DNA of 64,000 nt from Stutzerimonas stutzeri (lineage in GTDB: Bacteria; Pseudomonadota; Gammaproteobacteria; Pseudomonadales; Pseudomonadaceae): contig DDVX01000012.1 of the NCBI GenBank assembly GCA_002345575.1, positions 252,788 to 316,787 of the forward strand. The letters are read 5' to 3'. The notes beneath the pieces are model-generated. The model saw only the letters and a list, made by a program, of their open reading frames with translations. It did not search any database and was not told the DNA's origin. Positions 35,464 to 43,709 of the stretch are shown piece by piece. Within the stretch, counting starts at the first letter, position 1. Every line of letters starts with the position of its first letter. The translations under genes were made by a program, and so were the position numbers.

Positions 35464-36490
35464 GGTCCGCTGCCCATTCGTCCAGCGGGACTTCCGGGTG
35501 CTGCTGCCAGATTCGCTGCCAGAGCACCTGAAGTCGGCTCATATCGCCGCGTTCGGCGGGCAAGCGCTCGACATGCTGGATCAGCCGCCAGTCGCCGTCC
35601 CGCTGCTCCGCCAGGGCGAAGCGGAAGGGGTGGAAGCCGGTCATGCCCAGCCGCAGGTCGGTGACCAGTAGCTGATGGCCAATGACGTCATAGCGCATCA
35701 CGCCCCCGGTGAACCACTGCAGCCGCGCATGTTGCGGCGAGTCGGTCAGCAGCGTTGAGAGCTGTTCGTTCCGTGGCAGGCGTATCAGCCGGGGAGGCTC
35801 GGAGTCGAACCAGCTCACCAGGCTTTCGTAGTAATCCTCGCCATCCACCAGCACCACGCGCCAGAGCAGACTGTTGAACGGCGTCGGTGCGCTGAACAGC
35901 TGTTCTACCTGCAGCTTCTCCTGTGCCAACAGAGCCTCGACCCGTTGTTCGGCCATCTGTTTGCCGGCTAGCGTGAAACCCAGGTAGCAGGTCGACACCG
36001 CCAGCGCCGCGGTGACCCAGCGGGTCGCCCGACCGGCGTAGCCCGCTATCGCGCCGGCGAGCACGGCCAGTAGCAATGGCAGGGTGTACATCGGGTCGAT
36101 GATGAACACGCTGGACCAGGCCACCGGGGCCGAGGTGAGCGGCCAGAACAGCTGCGTGCCATAAGTGGTGAAGGCATCCAGGGTGACGTGGGTGGTTAGC
36201 ACCAGCCAGATCGTCAGAAACAGCCGCATCGCCGAGTAATCCGGGTGCGGACGTATTCGTCGGATCAACCAGGCCAGCACCACCGCTACTACGCTGAGGA
36301 CGAACAGCGAATGGCTGAAGCCCCGGTGGTAGGTCGTGTTGGCGACCGCGTCGCCGTAGTCGATGATTACATCAAGGTCTGGCAAGGTGCCGAGTACGGC
36401 GCCATAAAGTAGCGCCTTGCGGCCCTGCCAGCGGCCCAGCAGAGAGGCCTGCACGCTGGCGCCCAGTAGCGCCTGGGTGATCGAGTCCAT
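35450..36490 (-). CDS. YdjM-family inner-membrane metal-dependent hydrolase (DUF457)
   Basis: A 346-residue membrane protein of the YdjM/YfhO-like family. MDSITQALLGASVQASLLG and GTLPDLDVIIDY with HRGFSHSLF supply the conserved Asp/His cluster thought to bind metal; several helices and a soluble C-terminal domain follow. E. coli YdjM is a LexA-regulated membrane hydrolase-like protein of unknown substrate. ATG 36490 has AGGA upstream. Its last 14 bases overlap the permease gene end to end, so no terminator separates the convergent pair. Confidence 0.85.
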   Translation of the reverse strand: MDSITQALLGASVQASLLGRWQGRKALLYGAVLGTLPDLDVIIDYGDAVANTTYHRGFSHSLFVLSVVAVVLAWLIRRIRPHPDYSAMRLFLTIWLVLTTHVTLDAFTTYGTQLFWPLTSAPVAWSSVFIIDPMYTLPLLLAVLAGAIAGYAGRATRWVTAALAVSTCYLGFTLAGKQMAEQRVEALLAQEKLQVEQLFSAPTPFNSLLWRVVLVDGEDYYESLVSWFDSEPPRLIRLPRNEQLSTLLTDSPQHARLQWFTGGVMRYDVIGHQLLVTDLRLGMTGFHPFRFALAEQRDGDWRLIQHVERLPAERGDMSRLQVLWQRIWQQHPEVPLDEWAADLSRR

Positions 36491-36629
36491 GAAGTGTCCT
36501 ATTGGAGCGGGGGCGTTACCTTAGCTGAAGCGCCGGAGCGTTTCGGCGAGAAATCATGTAAAAGCATGTCGGCGGCCGCCGGGTCATAGGACAATGCCGC
36601 TGCTTATCCCTCAGCAACGAAGGCTTCTG

Positions 36630-37043
36630 ATGCTGGAAATCTCCAATGCCGTTCACCTGCCCGACAGCGAGATCGAGTTGACCGCGATCCGTGCGCAGGG
36701 TGCCGGCGGACAGAACGTCAACAAGGTCTCCAGCGCGATGCATCTGCGCTTCGATATCCAGGCTTCGTCGCTACCGGATTTCTACAAGGAACGGCTGCTG
36801 GCGCTGCGTGATAGTCGCATCACTGCCGATGGGGTGATCGTCCTCAAGGCTCAGCAGTACCGGACCCAAGAGCAGAACCGTGCCGATGCGCTGGAGCGAT
36901 TGGTCGAGCTGATCCACAGCGCAACGAAAGTCGAGAAGGCGCGGCGCCCGACACGCCCGACCCTGGGCTCGAAAAAGCGCAGGCTGGAGGGCAAGAGCAA
37001 ACGCGGCGCGATCAAGGCCGGGCGAGGCAAGGTAGATTTTTGA
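36630..37043 (+). CDS. arfB: Alternative ribosome-rescue factor ArfB (YaeJ)
   Basis: Peptidyl-tRNA hydrolase that rescues stalled, non-stop ribosomes. The catalytic GGQ is at residues 26-28 (AQGAGGQNVNKVSSA), and the C-terminal basic tail that probes the empty mRNA channel is obvious (RRPTRPTLGSKKRRLEGKSKRG). The 137-residue length equals E. coli ArfB and excludes full release factors. ATG 36630 (MLEISNAVHLPDSE) has GAAGG upstream. Divergent from the YdjM-type gene. Confidence 0.95.
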   Translation: MLEISNAVHLPDSEIELTAIRAQGAGGQNVNKVSSAMHLRFDIQASSLPDFYKERLLALRDSRITADGVIVLKAQQYRTQEQNRADALERLVELIHSATKVEKARRPTRPTLGSKKRRLEGKSKRGAIKAGRGKVDF

Positions 37044-37061
37044 GCCCTTCGCGGCAGGCGG

Positions 37062-38402
37062 TCAGGATCCGGTGCGCTGGTCTGGCTCCGGCTCCTGAAC
37101 TGTTTCCGCGTCGTCCGGCTCGGGTTCTAAGGGTGGCAGATCGTCCAGATCCTCTTCGGCCAGCGTCTCCTCGGTCGGTGGCACTTCTGGCGCATCGGGC
37201 ATCAGCTCCATCACTGTCGGGCTGGTGCGCAGTATCGGGGTGAAATGGCCATGGGGCTCGGTGATCAGATCCATGACCTTGCGCGGTCGATAGAACGCGT
37301 AGAACGACAGTACGCCGAGCGACACCGCGTAGAACAGCGGCAGCGCCACTGGTCCCGCCAGGTGCATCAGCCCACCGGCGGCCACCGGGCCGAGAGCGGC
37401 GCCGAAGCCGTTGGATAGCAGTAGCCCGCTGGAGCCGGACAGAATTTCGTCAGGGTTCAGGTGGTCGACCATCTGCGCTACGGCGATGGAATAGATCGAG
37501 AATGCCAGCCCGCCCCAGACGAACATCAGCCCCAACAGCGCGGTGCTGGCTTCGAGAACCGTCGCCGCCAGCGGTAGTGCTGCCGCCAGAGTCACCACCC
37601 AGAGCAACACAACGCGGCGCTCGAAACGGTCAGAGAGCAGCCCGATAGGCCATTGCAGGACCGCGCCGCCGAGGATGGTCACGCTCATCATCAGGCCGAC
37701 GCCTGTCGCATCAAAGCCCACCTGGCCCGCGTATACCGGCGCCAACCCCCAGAAGCCGCCCAGCGCGAAACCCGAGATGCCGGCTGCCATCAACGGCAGC
37801 GGTGCGATGCGTGCCAGCTGCAAGAGGTCGGTTGACGGCACGTCGGGCAATGTCGGCTGCGGCTGCCGAGTGAGAGTGATTGGCATCATCGCCCCGCCGA
37901 TAAGGATGGTTGCCAGGGCGAACAGGGTGAACGCCATCGGGCTGTCCAGCCCCAATAATTGCTGAGCCGCAGCCAGCGAGCCGAGGTTCACCGCCATGTA
38001 GATGGCGAATACCTGGCCGCGCTTTTCACCGTTGACCTGGGCGTTGAGCCAGCTTTCGATGACGATGTACAGCGTCACCAAAGCGACGCCGTACATCACG
38101 CGCAGCACTAGCCAGACCCAGGGGTTGACGATCATTACGTGCAGCAGCACCACGGTGGCAGCCAGCGCGGCGTAGAAGGAAAACGTGCGGATGTGGCCGA
38201 TCCGCCGGATCAGCGAAGGTGCCAGCCAGGTGCCGATGAGAAAGCCGGAAAAATAGCCGGACATCAGCAGGCCGATCATGCCGGTGGAGTAGCCTTCGGC
38301 CACGCCGCGAAGCGTCAGCAGCGTGTTGAGCAGGCCATGGCCAAGCAGCAAAAGCGTAACCCCAACGAGCAGAGAGCTGATGGGGGCGATCAAGGACTTC
38401 AT
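37062..38402 (-). CDS. MFS transporter (YcaD-like)
   Basis: A 446-residue, 12-helix major facilitator resembling YcaD-type carriers (helix one LLGHGLLNTLLTLRGVAEGYS; loop YIVIESWLNAQVNGEKRGQVFAIY is characteristic). The C-terminal 50 residues form an acidic, Pro/Glu-rich cytoplasmic tail (EEDLDDLPPLEPEPDDAE). Substrate unknown. ATG 38402 has AAGGG eight bases upstream. Convergent with arfB, 18 bp apart. The 167 bp to the next gene look AT-richer than average but show no clear site. Confidence 0.85.
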   Translation of the reverse strand: MKSLIAPISSLLVGVTLLLLGHGLLNTLLTLRGVAEGYSTGMIGLLMSGYFSGFLIGTWLAPSLIRRIGHIRTFSFYAALAATVVLLHVMIVNPWVWLVLRVMYGVALVTLYIVIESWLNAQVNGEKRGQVFAIYMAVNLGSLAAAQQLLGLDSPMAFTLFALATILIGGAMMPITLTRQPQPTLPDVPSTDLLQLARIAPLPLMAAGISGFALGGFWGLAPVYAGQVGFDATGVGLMMSVTILGGAVLQWPIGLLSDRFERRVVLLWVVTLAAALPLAATVLEASTALLGLMFVWGGLAFSIYSIAVAQMVDHLNPDEILSGSSGLLLSNGFGAALGPVAAGGLMHLAGPVALPLFYAVSLGVLSFYAFYRPRKVMDLITEPHGHFTPILRTSPTVMELMPDAPEVPPTEETLAEEDLDDLPPLEPEPDDAETVQEPEPDQRTGS

Positions 38403-38569
38403 GGCGACACCCTTAGGTAACGAAATCAGCTAAAGCGAATACCGGTACGCCGGACATTGGCGCGTCGATAGGCAGAACATGCTGATTAATAAGCGAAAAA
38501 ACAGGTTAGGTGCGATAGAGACATTACAACATACCGCTCTCAGTGTAGTCGTTGGGCAGCAGCGATCGC

Positions 38570-39895
38570 TTAGGATTCCCGCAGTGGGGCGCACGACAGC
38601 GGCTCGGCATGACGTACCGCCTGATTCAGAGATTGCACCGCCTCGACCATTGCCTCTCGATCCAACGAACCGGATAAGGTGATCGCCGCCTGTTCGACAA
38701 CAGCCTTGGCGTGGCGAAGCAGTACCTGTTCGGGGGCGCTCTCGCCGGCGGCGTAGAGCAGGTTCTTGCAGGCCTGCAGCAGCGTCAGCAGCACGTGCAG
38801 GTCGCTGCCTCCGTAGCGGCGTAGGGGACCGAAGGCCAGCTGCAGCATCGCGTCCAGGTCAAGTTCGCGGATGAATATGCGTGGCTGGTCATCTGCTGGA
38901 ATGACTTCGTGAGTGGGCAAGCGCATGCGTTCGGCCAGCAGTACCCCGAGCATGTCGATTGCCTTGATGGCCGTACCGGGGTCGTTGATGCCGGGGCTCA
39001 ATGCCCGAATGGCAATCTCGCCGATTTGCTTGAAGCCGAAAAAGAAGTGCCGATGGGCATACTCCTCGACATAGAAGTCAAAGCAATCCAGTAGCTGGCT
39101 CACGCATTCCTCGTCCAGCTCACGGTCCAGGCGGATTAGTGGATGCCCCGGCATTACGAAAAAGCCGTAATGCACCTGCACCGTCATACGGGCGTCATGC
39201 TCCTGCAGCAGCACCTGCGCGGCAGTGGCGTTCAGCGCCTTGAAGTAACCCGAGCGTTGAGCGCGAACCGTCGTCCAACCGGCATCGGAGGGCCAGGGCA
39301 CCGCCTCGCGATTGTCCAGCTGGCGGCGCCTGTCCTGGAGCTGCCCCAGGGTCTGTTTGTAGACGCGGTTGAGGATGTAGTCGACTTGGATCGACAGGGA
39401 GATCGAGCGGATGAAGTAGATGAACAGGCACAGGCAGATCACGCCCAGAAAGAGCGCCAGAAAGATTCCCAGGCTTGGCACGTTGATATCGTTGCCTTCC
39501 TGGATGGTGGAGATAAGCATCAGTGAGTCGATGATCGTGCCCAGGTAGACGCCGAGCACCACCTGATGGCTGCGGCTGCTGATCAGCCCAGGGATTACCC
39601 GTGGCGACAGCGACGAGGCTGTCGAATTGAGCACCACCATGACCATGGAGAAGCTAAATACCATCAGCGAGATAATCCCGCCGACCAGAGTGCCGAGAAT
39701 CAGCCGGGCGTTCTCGGCGTTCTTTACCAGGCCGAACTCGAGCTGGTCCTTGTAGGGCTGCAACCAGGTCAGCTCCAGCACGATGATGATCAGGCACAGG
39801 CAGGCCAGGCCCAGGGCGATCAACGTAGGGAAGAATGCGATGCTGCCGAGGATTCGGTGATACAGGCGGAACCGCCTGTTGGTCAGTGCGGACAT
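38570..39895 (-). CDS. DUF2254 integral membrane protein
   Basis: A 441-residue protein with four N-terminal helices (about 20-42, 65-88, 110-130, 140-165) and a large cytoplasmic C-terminal domain. The blocks SFSMVMVVLNSTASSLSPRV and ALSPGINDPGTA are hallmarks of DUF2254. Function is unknown. ATG 39895 has GAGAG at modest spacing. It lies behind, and in the same direction as, the itaconate LysR gene (33-bp gap) and could be co-transcribed with it. Confidence 0.85.
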   Translation of the reverse strand: MSALTNRRFRLYHRILGSIAFFPTLIALGLACLCLIIIVLELTWLQPYKDQLEFGLVKNAENARLILGTLVGGIISLMVFSFSMVMVVLNSTASSLSPRVIPGLISSRSHQVVLGVYLGTIIDSLMLISTIQEGNDINVPSLGIFLALFLGVICLCLFIYFIRSISLSIQVDYILNRVYKQTLGQLQDRRRQLDNREAVPWPSDAGWTTVRAQRSGYFKALNATAAQVLLQEHDARMTVQVHYGFFVMPGHPLIRLDRELDEECVSQLLDCFDFYVEEYAHRHFFFGFKQIGEIAIRALSPGINDPGTAIKAIDMLGVLLAERMRLPTHEVIPADDQPRIFIRELDLDAMLQLAFGPLRRYGGSDLHVLLTLLQACKNLLYAAGESAPEQVLLRHAKAVVEQAAITLSGSLDREAMVEAVQSLNQAVRHAEPLSCAPLRES

Positions 39896-39928
39896 GTCAG
39901 CTCTCTGCAGGGTTTCGGCGAAGCGTGC

Positions 39929-40861
39929 CTACCCGCCGTTCGGCAGCAATGGCCGGGCAACGTTCGTTTCGCTAGTTACATCGGGTGCCAGGGTGGCGAT
40001 CAGTGCTCGTACCGAGCCGGGCAGGGCATCCAGCTCGCGCACCAGAATGCTGCGTTCGCGTACCGCCCAGGGCTCGTCCAGCTCCACCAGTGCCAGCTGC
40101 ATGGTGCGGCTGTGCCGCCGCGCGGCGGACTCGGGGATGATGCCGATGCCAACCCCGGCTTCGATCATCCGACACACCGCTTCGAAGCTGGACACTTGAA
40201 TCCGCAGCGACAGCTGACTGCCGAGCTTCTCGACCCGGTCACGCAGAAAGGTCAGCAAGGTGCTGCCTTCGTGCAGGCCAATGTGCTGGTAGGCCAGGGT
40301 CTGGCGCAGGGTAATCCGTGATTCGCCAGCCAGGGGGTGGCCGACAGGCACGCCCAGTAACAGGCGGTCGGTACTGAAGTGCAGTACCTGTAGGCCTTCG
40401 GCCTGCACTGGACCTGCGATGATGCCGATGTCGGTGCTGCCATCAAGCACGCCACGCACGATGTCGCGGCTCAGGCGCTCCTGCAGGTCCACGGTCACTC
40501 CGGGGCGCTGGGCGAGAAAGCCAGCCAGCACTTCCGGCAGAAACTCGGTGACGGCCGTGGTGTTGGCGAAGATGCGGATGTGCCCGGCCGAGTCGGTACC
40601 GTATTCGGTGAACTCGCTTTTCAGGTAATCCACCTGACGCATGATCAGCCGCGCATGCTGCAACAGCTTCTCGCCGGCCGGTGTCAGCTCCACTCCACGG
40701 CTGTCGCGGTAGAGCAGGCGGCTGTCGAGCTGGCTTTCCAGCGCCTTGATTCGTGCACTGGCTGCCGCCGGGGAGAGATGCGCCCGCCGCGCGCCTTGGG
40801 TCAGGCTGGGGGATTCGGCGATATGGATGAACAGGCGCAGATCGGCCAGATCGAAATGCAT
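39929..40861 (-). CDS. LysR-family regulator of the itaconate operon
   Basis: A 310-residue LysR regulator: helix-turn-helix at about 4-62 (RLFIHIAESPSLTQGARRAHLSPAAASARIKALE), then an effector-binding domain. ATG 40861 (MHFDLADL) was chosen; GTG 40873 is in frame but lacks a better site. It is divergent from the hydratase gene, with a LysR-type dyad in the shared 123-bp spacer. In P. aeruginosa a LysR gene occupies the same position beside the itaconate cluster (from memory), so itaconate or its CoA ester as inducer is a reasonable inference. Confidence 0.88.
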   Translation of the reverse strand: MHFDLADLRLFIHIAESPSLTQGARRAHLSPAAASARIKALESQLDSRLLYRDSRGVELTPAGEKLLQHARLIMRQVDYLKSEFTEYGTDSAGHIRIFANTTAVTEFLPEVLAGFLAQRPGVTVDLQERLSRDIVRGVLDGSTDIGIIAGPVQAEGLQVLHFSTDRLLLGVPVGHPLAGESRITLRQTLAYQHIGLHEGSTLLTFLRDRVEKLGSQLSLRIQVSSFEAVCRMIEAGVGIGIIPESAARRHSRTMQLALVELDEPWAVRERSILVRELDALPGSVRALIATLAPDVTSETNVARPLLPNGG

Positions 40862-40884
40862 TGTGGCGCTCACTGGGGCAACAG

Positions 40885-40905
40885 GCGTTCAGCATAGCCG
40901 AACGC
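40885..40905. promoter_or_regulatory. LysR-type operator (T-N11-A dyad)
   Basis: GCGTTC-N9-GAACGC is a perfect 6-bp inverted repeat that contains T(40889)-N11-A(40901), the classical LysR box. It sits 23 bp before the regulator start and 79 bp before the hydratase start. A second inverted pair, ACGCTGG (40902-40908) and CCAGCGT (40936-40942), overlaps it toward the structural genes and could be the activation site. Confidence 0.6.
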
Positions 40906-40984
40906 TGGTGTCGGTAAATACAAATTCTCGGAACGCCAGCGTCATAGCATCCTGCGGCAAAACAACACAGCGCGGACCACACCG

Positions 40985-41812
40985 ATGACCGACTCTGCTT
41001 TGACTGCCTGGATCGGACGCACCCAGGACGTTCACGATCAACTGAGCCGCAACCTGATCCAACGCATCGCCGCGACCTTTGGCGAGCCTAATCCGGGCCA
41101 TGGCGAACCGTTGCCGCCACTGTGGCAGTGGTGCTTCTTCCAGGACACCGTCGCCGAGTCCGGCCTCGGTGAAGACGGTCATCCGGCCCGCGGCGGCTTC
41201 CTGCCACCGGCCGGCGATCGCAACCGTATGTGGGCCGGCGGGCGCCTGGAATTCCACGAGCCGTTGAAGGTAGGCGGCGAAGCCACTCGCACCACCACCA
41301 TTCTCAACGTCGAGGAAAAGGTCGGTCGCACCGGGTCGCTGCTGTTCGTCACCCTGCGCCACGATTATTCGCAGGACGGCCGGTTGGCCATCCGCGAGGA
41401 ACAGGACATCGTCTATCGCGAGCCGACCCCGCCGAAGCTCTCCAGCGGCGAGCCATTGCCGAGCGGCAACTGGCGCGAGTCGGTCGAGCCCACGCCGACG
41501 CTGCTGTTCCGCTATTCGGCGGTCACCTTCAACGGCCACCGCATTCATTACGACTGGCCCTACGTCACCGAGACCGAGGGCTATCCGGGCCTGGTGGTGC
41601 ACGGCCCGCTGATCGCGACCCTCAACCTGCGCGCTTTCTGCCGGGCGATACCAGAAGCACGCGTACGCCGTTTTTCCTACCGGGGTGTGCGCCCGCTAAT
41701 CGCGCCGCAGCCTTTCGAGGTAGGCGGGCACATCGTGGCGCCGGGCAAGGCCGAGCTGTGGGCGGGCAACGCCGACGGCGTCGCGCAGAAGGCCGAAGTG
41801 GAATTTGACTGA
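40985..41812 (+). CDS. ich: Itaconyl-CoA hydratase (MaoC/FAS1-type hot-dog fold)
   Basis: Double hot-dog hydratase expected to convert itaconyl-CoA (or mesaconyl-C4-CoA) to (S)-citramalyl-CoA. The N-terminal FAS1-like dehydratase part (LPPLWQWCFFQ, GFLPPAGDRNRMWAGG) precedes the MaoC-like part with catalytic residues in NGHRIHYDWPYVTETEGYPGLVVHGPL (the usual Asp/Asn and His pair). 275 residues. Gene order from here through the lyase matches the P. aeruginosa itaconate cluster (PA0878 onward; ich, ict and ccl experimentally assigned there). It is the first gene of the operon. Confidence 0.87.
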   Translation: MTDSALTAWIGRTQDVHDQLSRNLIQRIAATFGEPNPGHGEPLPPLWQWCFFQDTVAESGLGEDGHPARGGFLPPAGDRNRMWAGGRLEFHEPLKVGGEATRTTTILNVEEKVGRTGSLLFVTLRHDYSQDGRLAIREEQDIVYREPTPPKLSSGEPLPSGNWRESVEPTPTLLFRYSAVTFNGHRIHYDWPYVTETEGYPGLVVHGPLIATLNLRAFCRAIPEARVRRFSYRGVRPLIAPQPFEVGGHIVAPGKAELWAGNADGVAQKAEVEFD

Positions 41813-41825
41813 ACAGCGGAGATTC

Positions 41826-41856
41826 GGTGGATGTGAAAAGCGACATCCACCCTACG
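41826..41856. repeat. GTAGGGTGG-family palindrome, single unit
   Basis: GGTGGATGT and ACATCCACC form a 9-bp hairpin with an 8-base loop, followed by CTACG. This is half of the double-unit elements at 43207 and 45061, and lies between the hydratase and dehydrogenase genes. Confidence 0.6.
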
Positions 41857-41890
41857 TACACGCAACAACGACAAGAATTGAGGAAGCACC

Positions 41891-43054
41891 ATGAATCCGT
41901 ACCTGAACGAAGAATACAACGCCATCCGTGAAGGCGTGCGCGCCCTCTGCGCTGAGTTCCCGGCTGAATACTGGCGCAAGATCGACGAGGAAAAGGGCTT
42001 TCCTGAAGCCTTCGTTACGGCGCTGACCGAAGCTGGCTGGCTGTCGGCGATGATTCCGGAAGAGTACGGCGGTTCGGGCCTGGGCCTGGCCGAAGCCTCG
42101 ATTATCCTCGAGGAAGTGAACCGTTGCGGCGGCAACTCCGGCACCGTGCATGGCCAGATGTACAACATGTTCACCCTGTTGCGTAACGGTAGCGAAGAGC
42201 AGAAGCGCTACTACCTGCCCAAGCTGGCCAGCGGCGAGTTGCGCCTGCAGTCCATGGGCGTGACCGAGCCGACCACCGGCACCGACACCACCAAGATCAA
42301 GACCACGGCGGTGAAGAAGGGTGACAAGTACGTCATCAACGGCCAGAAGGTATGGATCTCCCGTATCCAGCATTCGGACCTGATGATCCTGCTGGCCCGC
42401 ACCACCCCGCTGGCCGAGGTGAAGAAGAAGGCCGACGGCATGTCGATCTTCCTGGTCGACCTGCGCGAAGCCATCGGCAACGGCCTGACCGTGCAGCCGA
42501 TCGCCAACATGGTCAACCACGAGACCAATGAGCTGTTCTTCGACAACCTGGAGATCCCCGAGTCCGCGCTGATCGGCGAAGAGGGCAAGGGCTTCCGCTA
42601 CATCCTCGACGGCTTGAATGCCGAACGCACCCTGATCGCCGCCGAGTGCATCGGCGACGGTCGCTGGTTCACCGAAAAGTCGGCCCAATACGCCCGTGAT
42701 CGCGTGGTGTTCGGCCGCCCCATCGGCCAGAACCAGGGTGTGCAGTTCCCCATCGCCGAAGGCCATATCGAGCTGGAAGCGGCCGACCTGATGCGCTGGC
42801 GCGCCTGTGAAGAGTACGACGCCGGCCGCAACGCGGGTGCTGCGGCCAACATGGCCAAGTACCTAGCGGCCAAGGCGAGCTGGGAAGCGGCCAACGCCTG
42901 CATGCAGACCCACGGCGGCTTCGGCTTCGCCAACGAATACGACATCGAGCGCAAATTCCGCGAGACGCGCCTGTACCAGGTGGCGCCGATCTCCACCAAC
43001 CTGATCCTGTCGTACGTGGCCGAGCACCTGCTGGAGCTACCGCGCTCGTTCTGA
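41891..43054 (+). CDS. Acyl-CoA dehydrogenase in the itaconate cluster
   Basis: A 387-residue flavoprotein acyl-CoA dehydrogenase. MGVTEPTTGTDTTKIKTTA is the FAD/substrate loop, and the catalytic base by alignment with short-chain enzymes is Glu349 in GFANEYDIERKFRETR. It is the second gene of the operon, equivalent to PA0879. Its reaction in itaconate metabolism is not established; methylsuccinyl-CoA to mesaconyl-CoA oxidation would fit the C5 branched substrates, which is inference. Confidence 0.9.
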   Translation: MNPYLNEEYNAIREGVRALCAEFPAEYWRKIDEEKGFPEAFVTALTEAGWLSAMIPEEYGGSGLGLAEASIILEEVNRCGGNSGTVHGQMYNMFTLLRNGSEEQKRYYLPKLASGELRLQSMGVTEPTTGTDTTKIKTTAVKKGDKYVINGQKVWISRIQHSDLMILLARTTPLAEVKKKADGMSIFLVDLREAIGNGLTVQPIANMVNHETNELFFDNLEIPESALIGEEGKGFRYILDGLNAERTLIAAECIGDGRWFTEKSAQYARDRVVFGRPIGQNQGVQFPIAEGHIELEAADLMRWRACEEYDAGRNAGAAANMAKYLAAKASWEAANACMQTHGGFGFANEYDIERKFRETRLYQVAPISTNLILSYVAEHLLELPRSF

Positions 43055-43206
43055 ACATCGTCCAGGCGCGGCTGCGCATCGGTCGGGCGGCGTTGGAAAC
43101 GCCCTCGAAATGCTCATGTGCTTCAGCACACTGCGCTTTCTCGGACGACTCCGCCTTGCCCGGCGCTAGCTCGCTCGCGCTTGATCCGATGTTGAGATGT
43201 TGATGA
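43055..43206. repeat. Spacer with related core of the MITE-like family (copy D)
   Basis: No gene. Positions about 43088-43145 (GGCGTTGGAAACGCCCTCGA, then AATGCTCATGTGC TTCA GCACACTGCGC and TTTCTCGG) align with the internal core of copy B (52155-52210, reversed). The core makes a small hairpin (GTGC-TTCA-GCAC). The flanking ends of the family are not recognisable here. Confidence 0.45.
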
Positions 43207-43294
43207 GTAGGGTGGAAAACGGCGAAGCCTTTTCCACGCGTATCGAACAGGCAACACAGCGGTGGAAAAGACCTGCGGTCGTTTTCCACCCTAC
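43207..43294. repeat. GTAGGGTGG-family double palindrome, 15-bp perfect inverted ends
   Basis: GTAGGGTGGAAAACG at 43207-43221 is repeated exactly, inverted, at 43280-43294. Each half is itself a hairpin (GTGGAAAA...TTTTCCAC). The unit fills the spacer directly before the VOC gene's ribosome-binding site. Confidence 0.75.
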
Positions 43295-43316
43295 GAACCA
43301 CGACCGGAGAGAAGCC

Positions 43317-43709
43317 ATGCAGATCAGCCACCTCGATCATCTGGTGCTGACCGTCGCTGACATCGATGTCACGACGGATTTCTACTGCCGCGTGCTGGGC
43401 ATGCAGGCGGTGGAGTTCGGCGAAGGGCGCAAGGCGCTCGCCTTCGGTCAGCAGAAGATCAACCTGCACCTGGCCGGGCGCGAGTTCGAGCCGAAGGCCG
43501 AACGGCCGATGCCGGGCTCGGCGGATCTCTGCTTCATCGTTTCCACCCCGCTGGAAGAGGTCATCGATCACCTCGAACGGCAGGGCGTGGCCATCCTTGA
43601 AGGCCCGGTCCGGCGGACCGGTGCCACCGGCCCGATCCGCTCGGTCTACCTGCGCGATCCGGACCTGAACCTGATTGAACTGTCCAATTATCTGGAGCTG
43701 ACAGCATGA
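43317..43709 (+). CDS. VOC-family (glyoxalase/dioxygenase fold) protein
   Basis: A 130-residue vicinal-oxygen-chelate protein. Metal ligands typical of the fold are seen in HLDHLVLTV near the N-terminus and in the second module (CFIVSTPLEEV, and Glu in DLNLIELSNYLEL). ATG 43317 (MQISHLDHL) has GGAGAG upstream. Its end overlaps the MmgE/PrpD start by ATGA. It is the equivalent of PA0880. The catalytic role in the pathway is unknown; epimerase, isomerase or lyase activity are all possible in this fold. Confidence 0.87.
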   Translation: MQISHLDHLVLTVADIDVTTDFYCRVLGMQAVEFGEGRKALAFGQQKINLHLAGREFEPKAERPMPGSADLCFIVSTPLEEVIDHLERQGVAILEGPVRRTGATGPIRSVYLRDPDLNLIELSNYLELTA

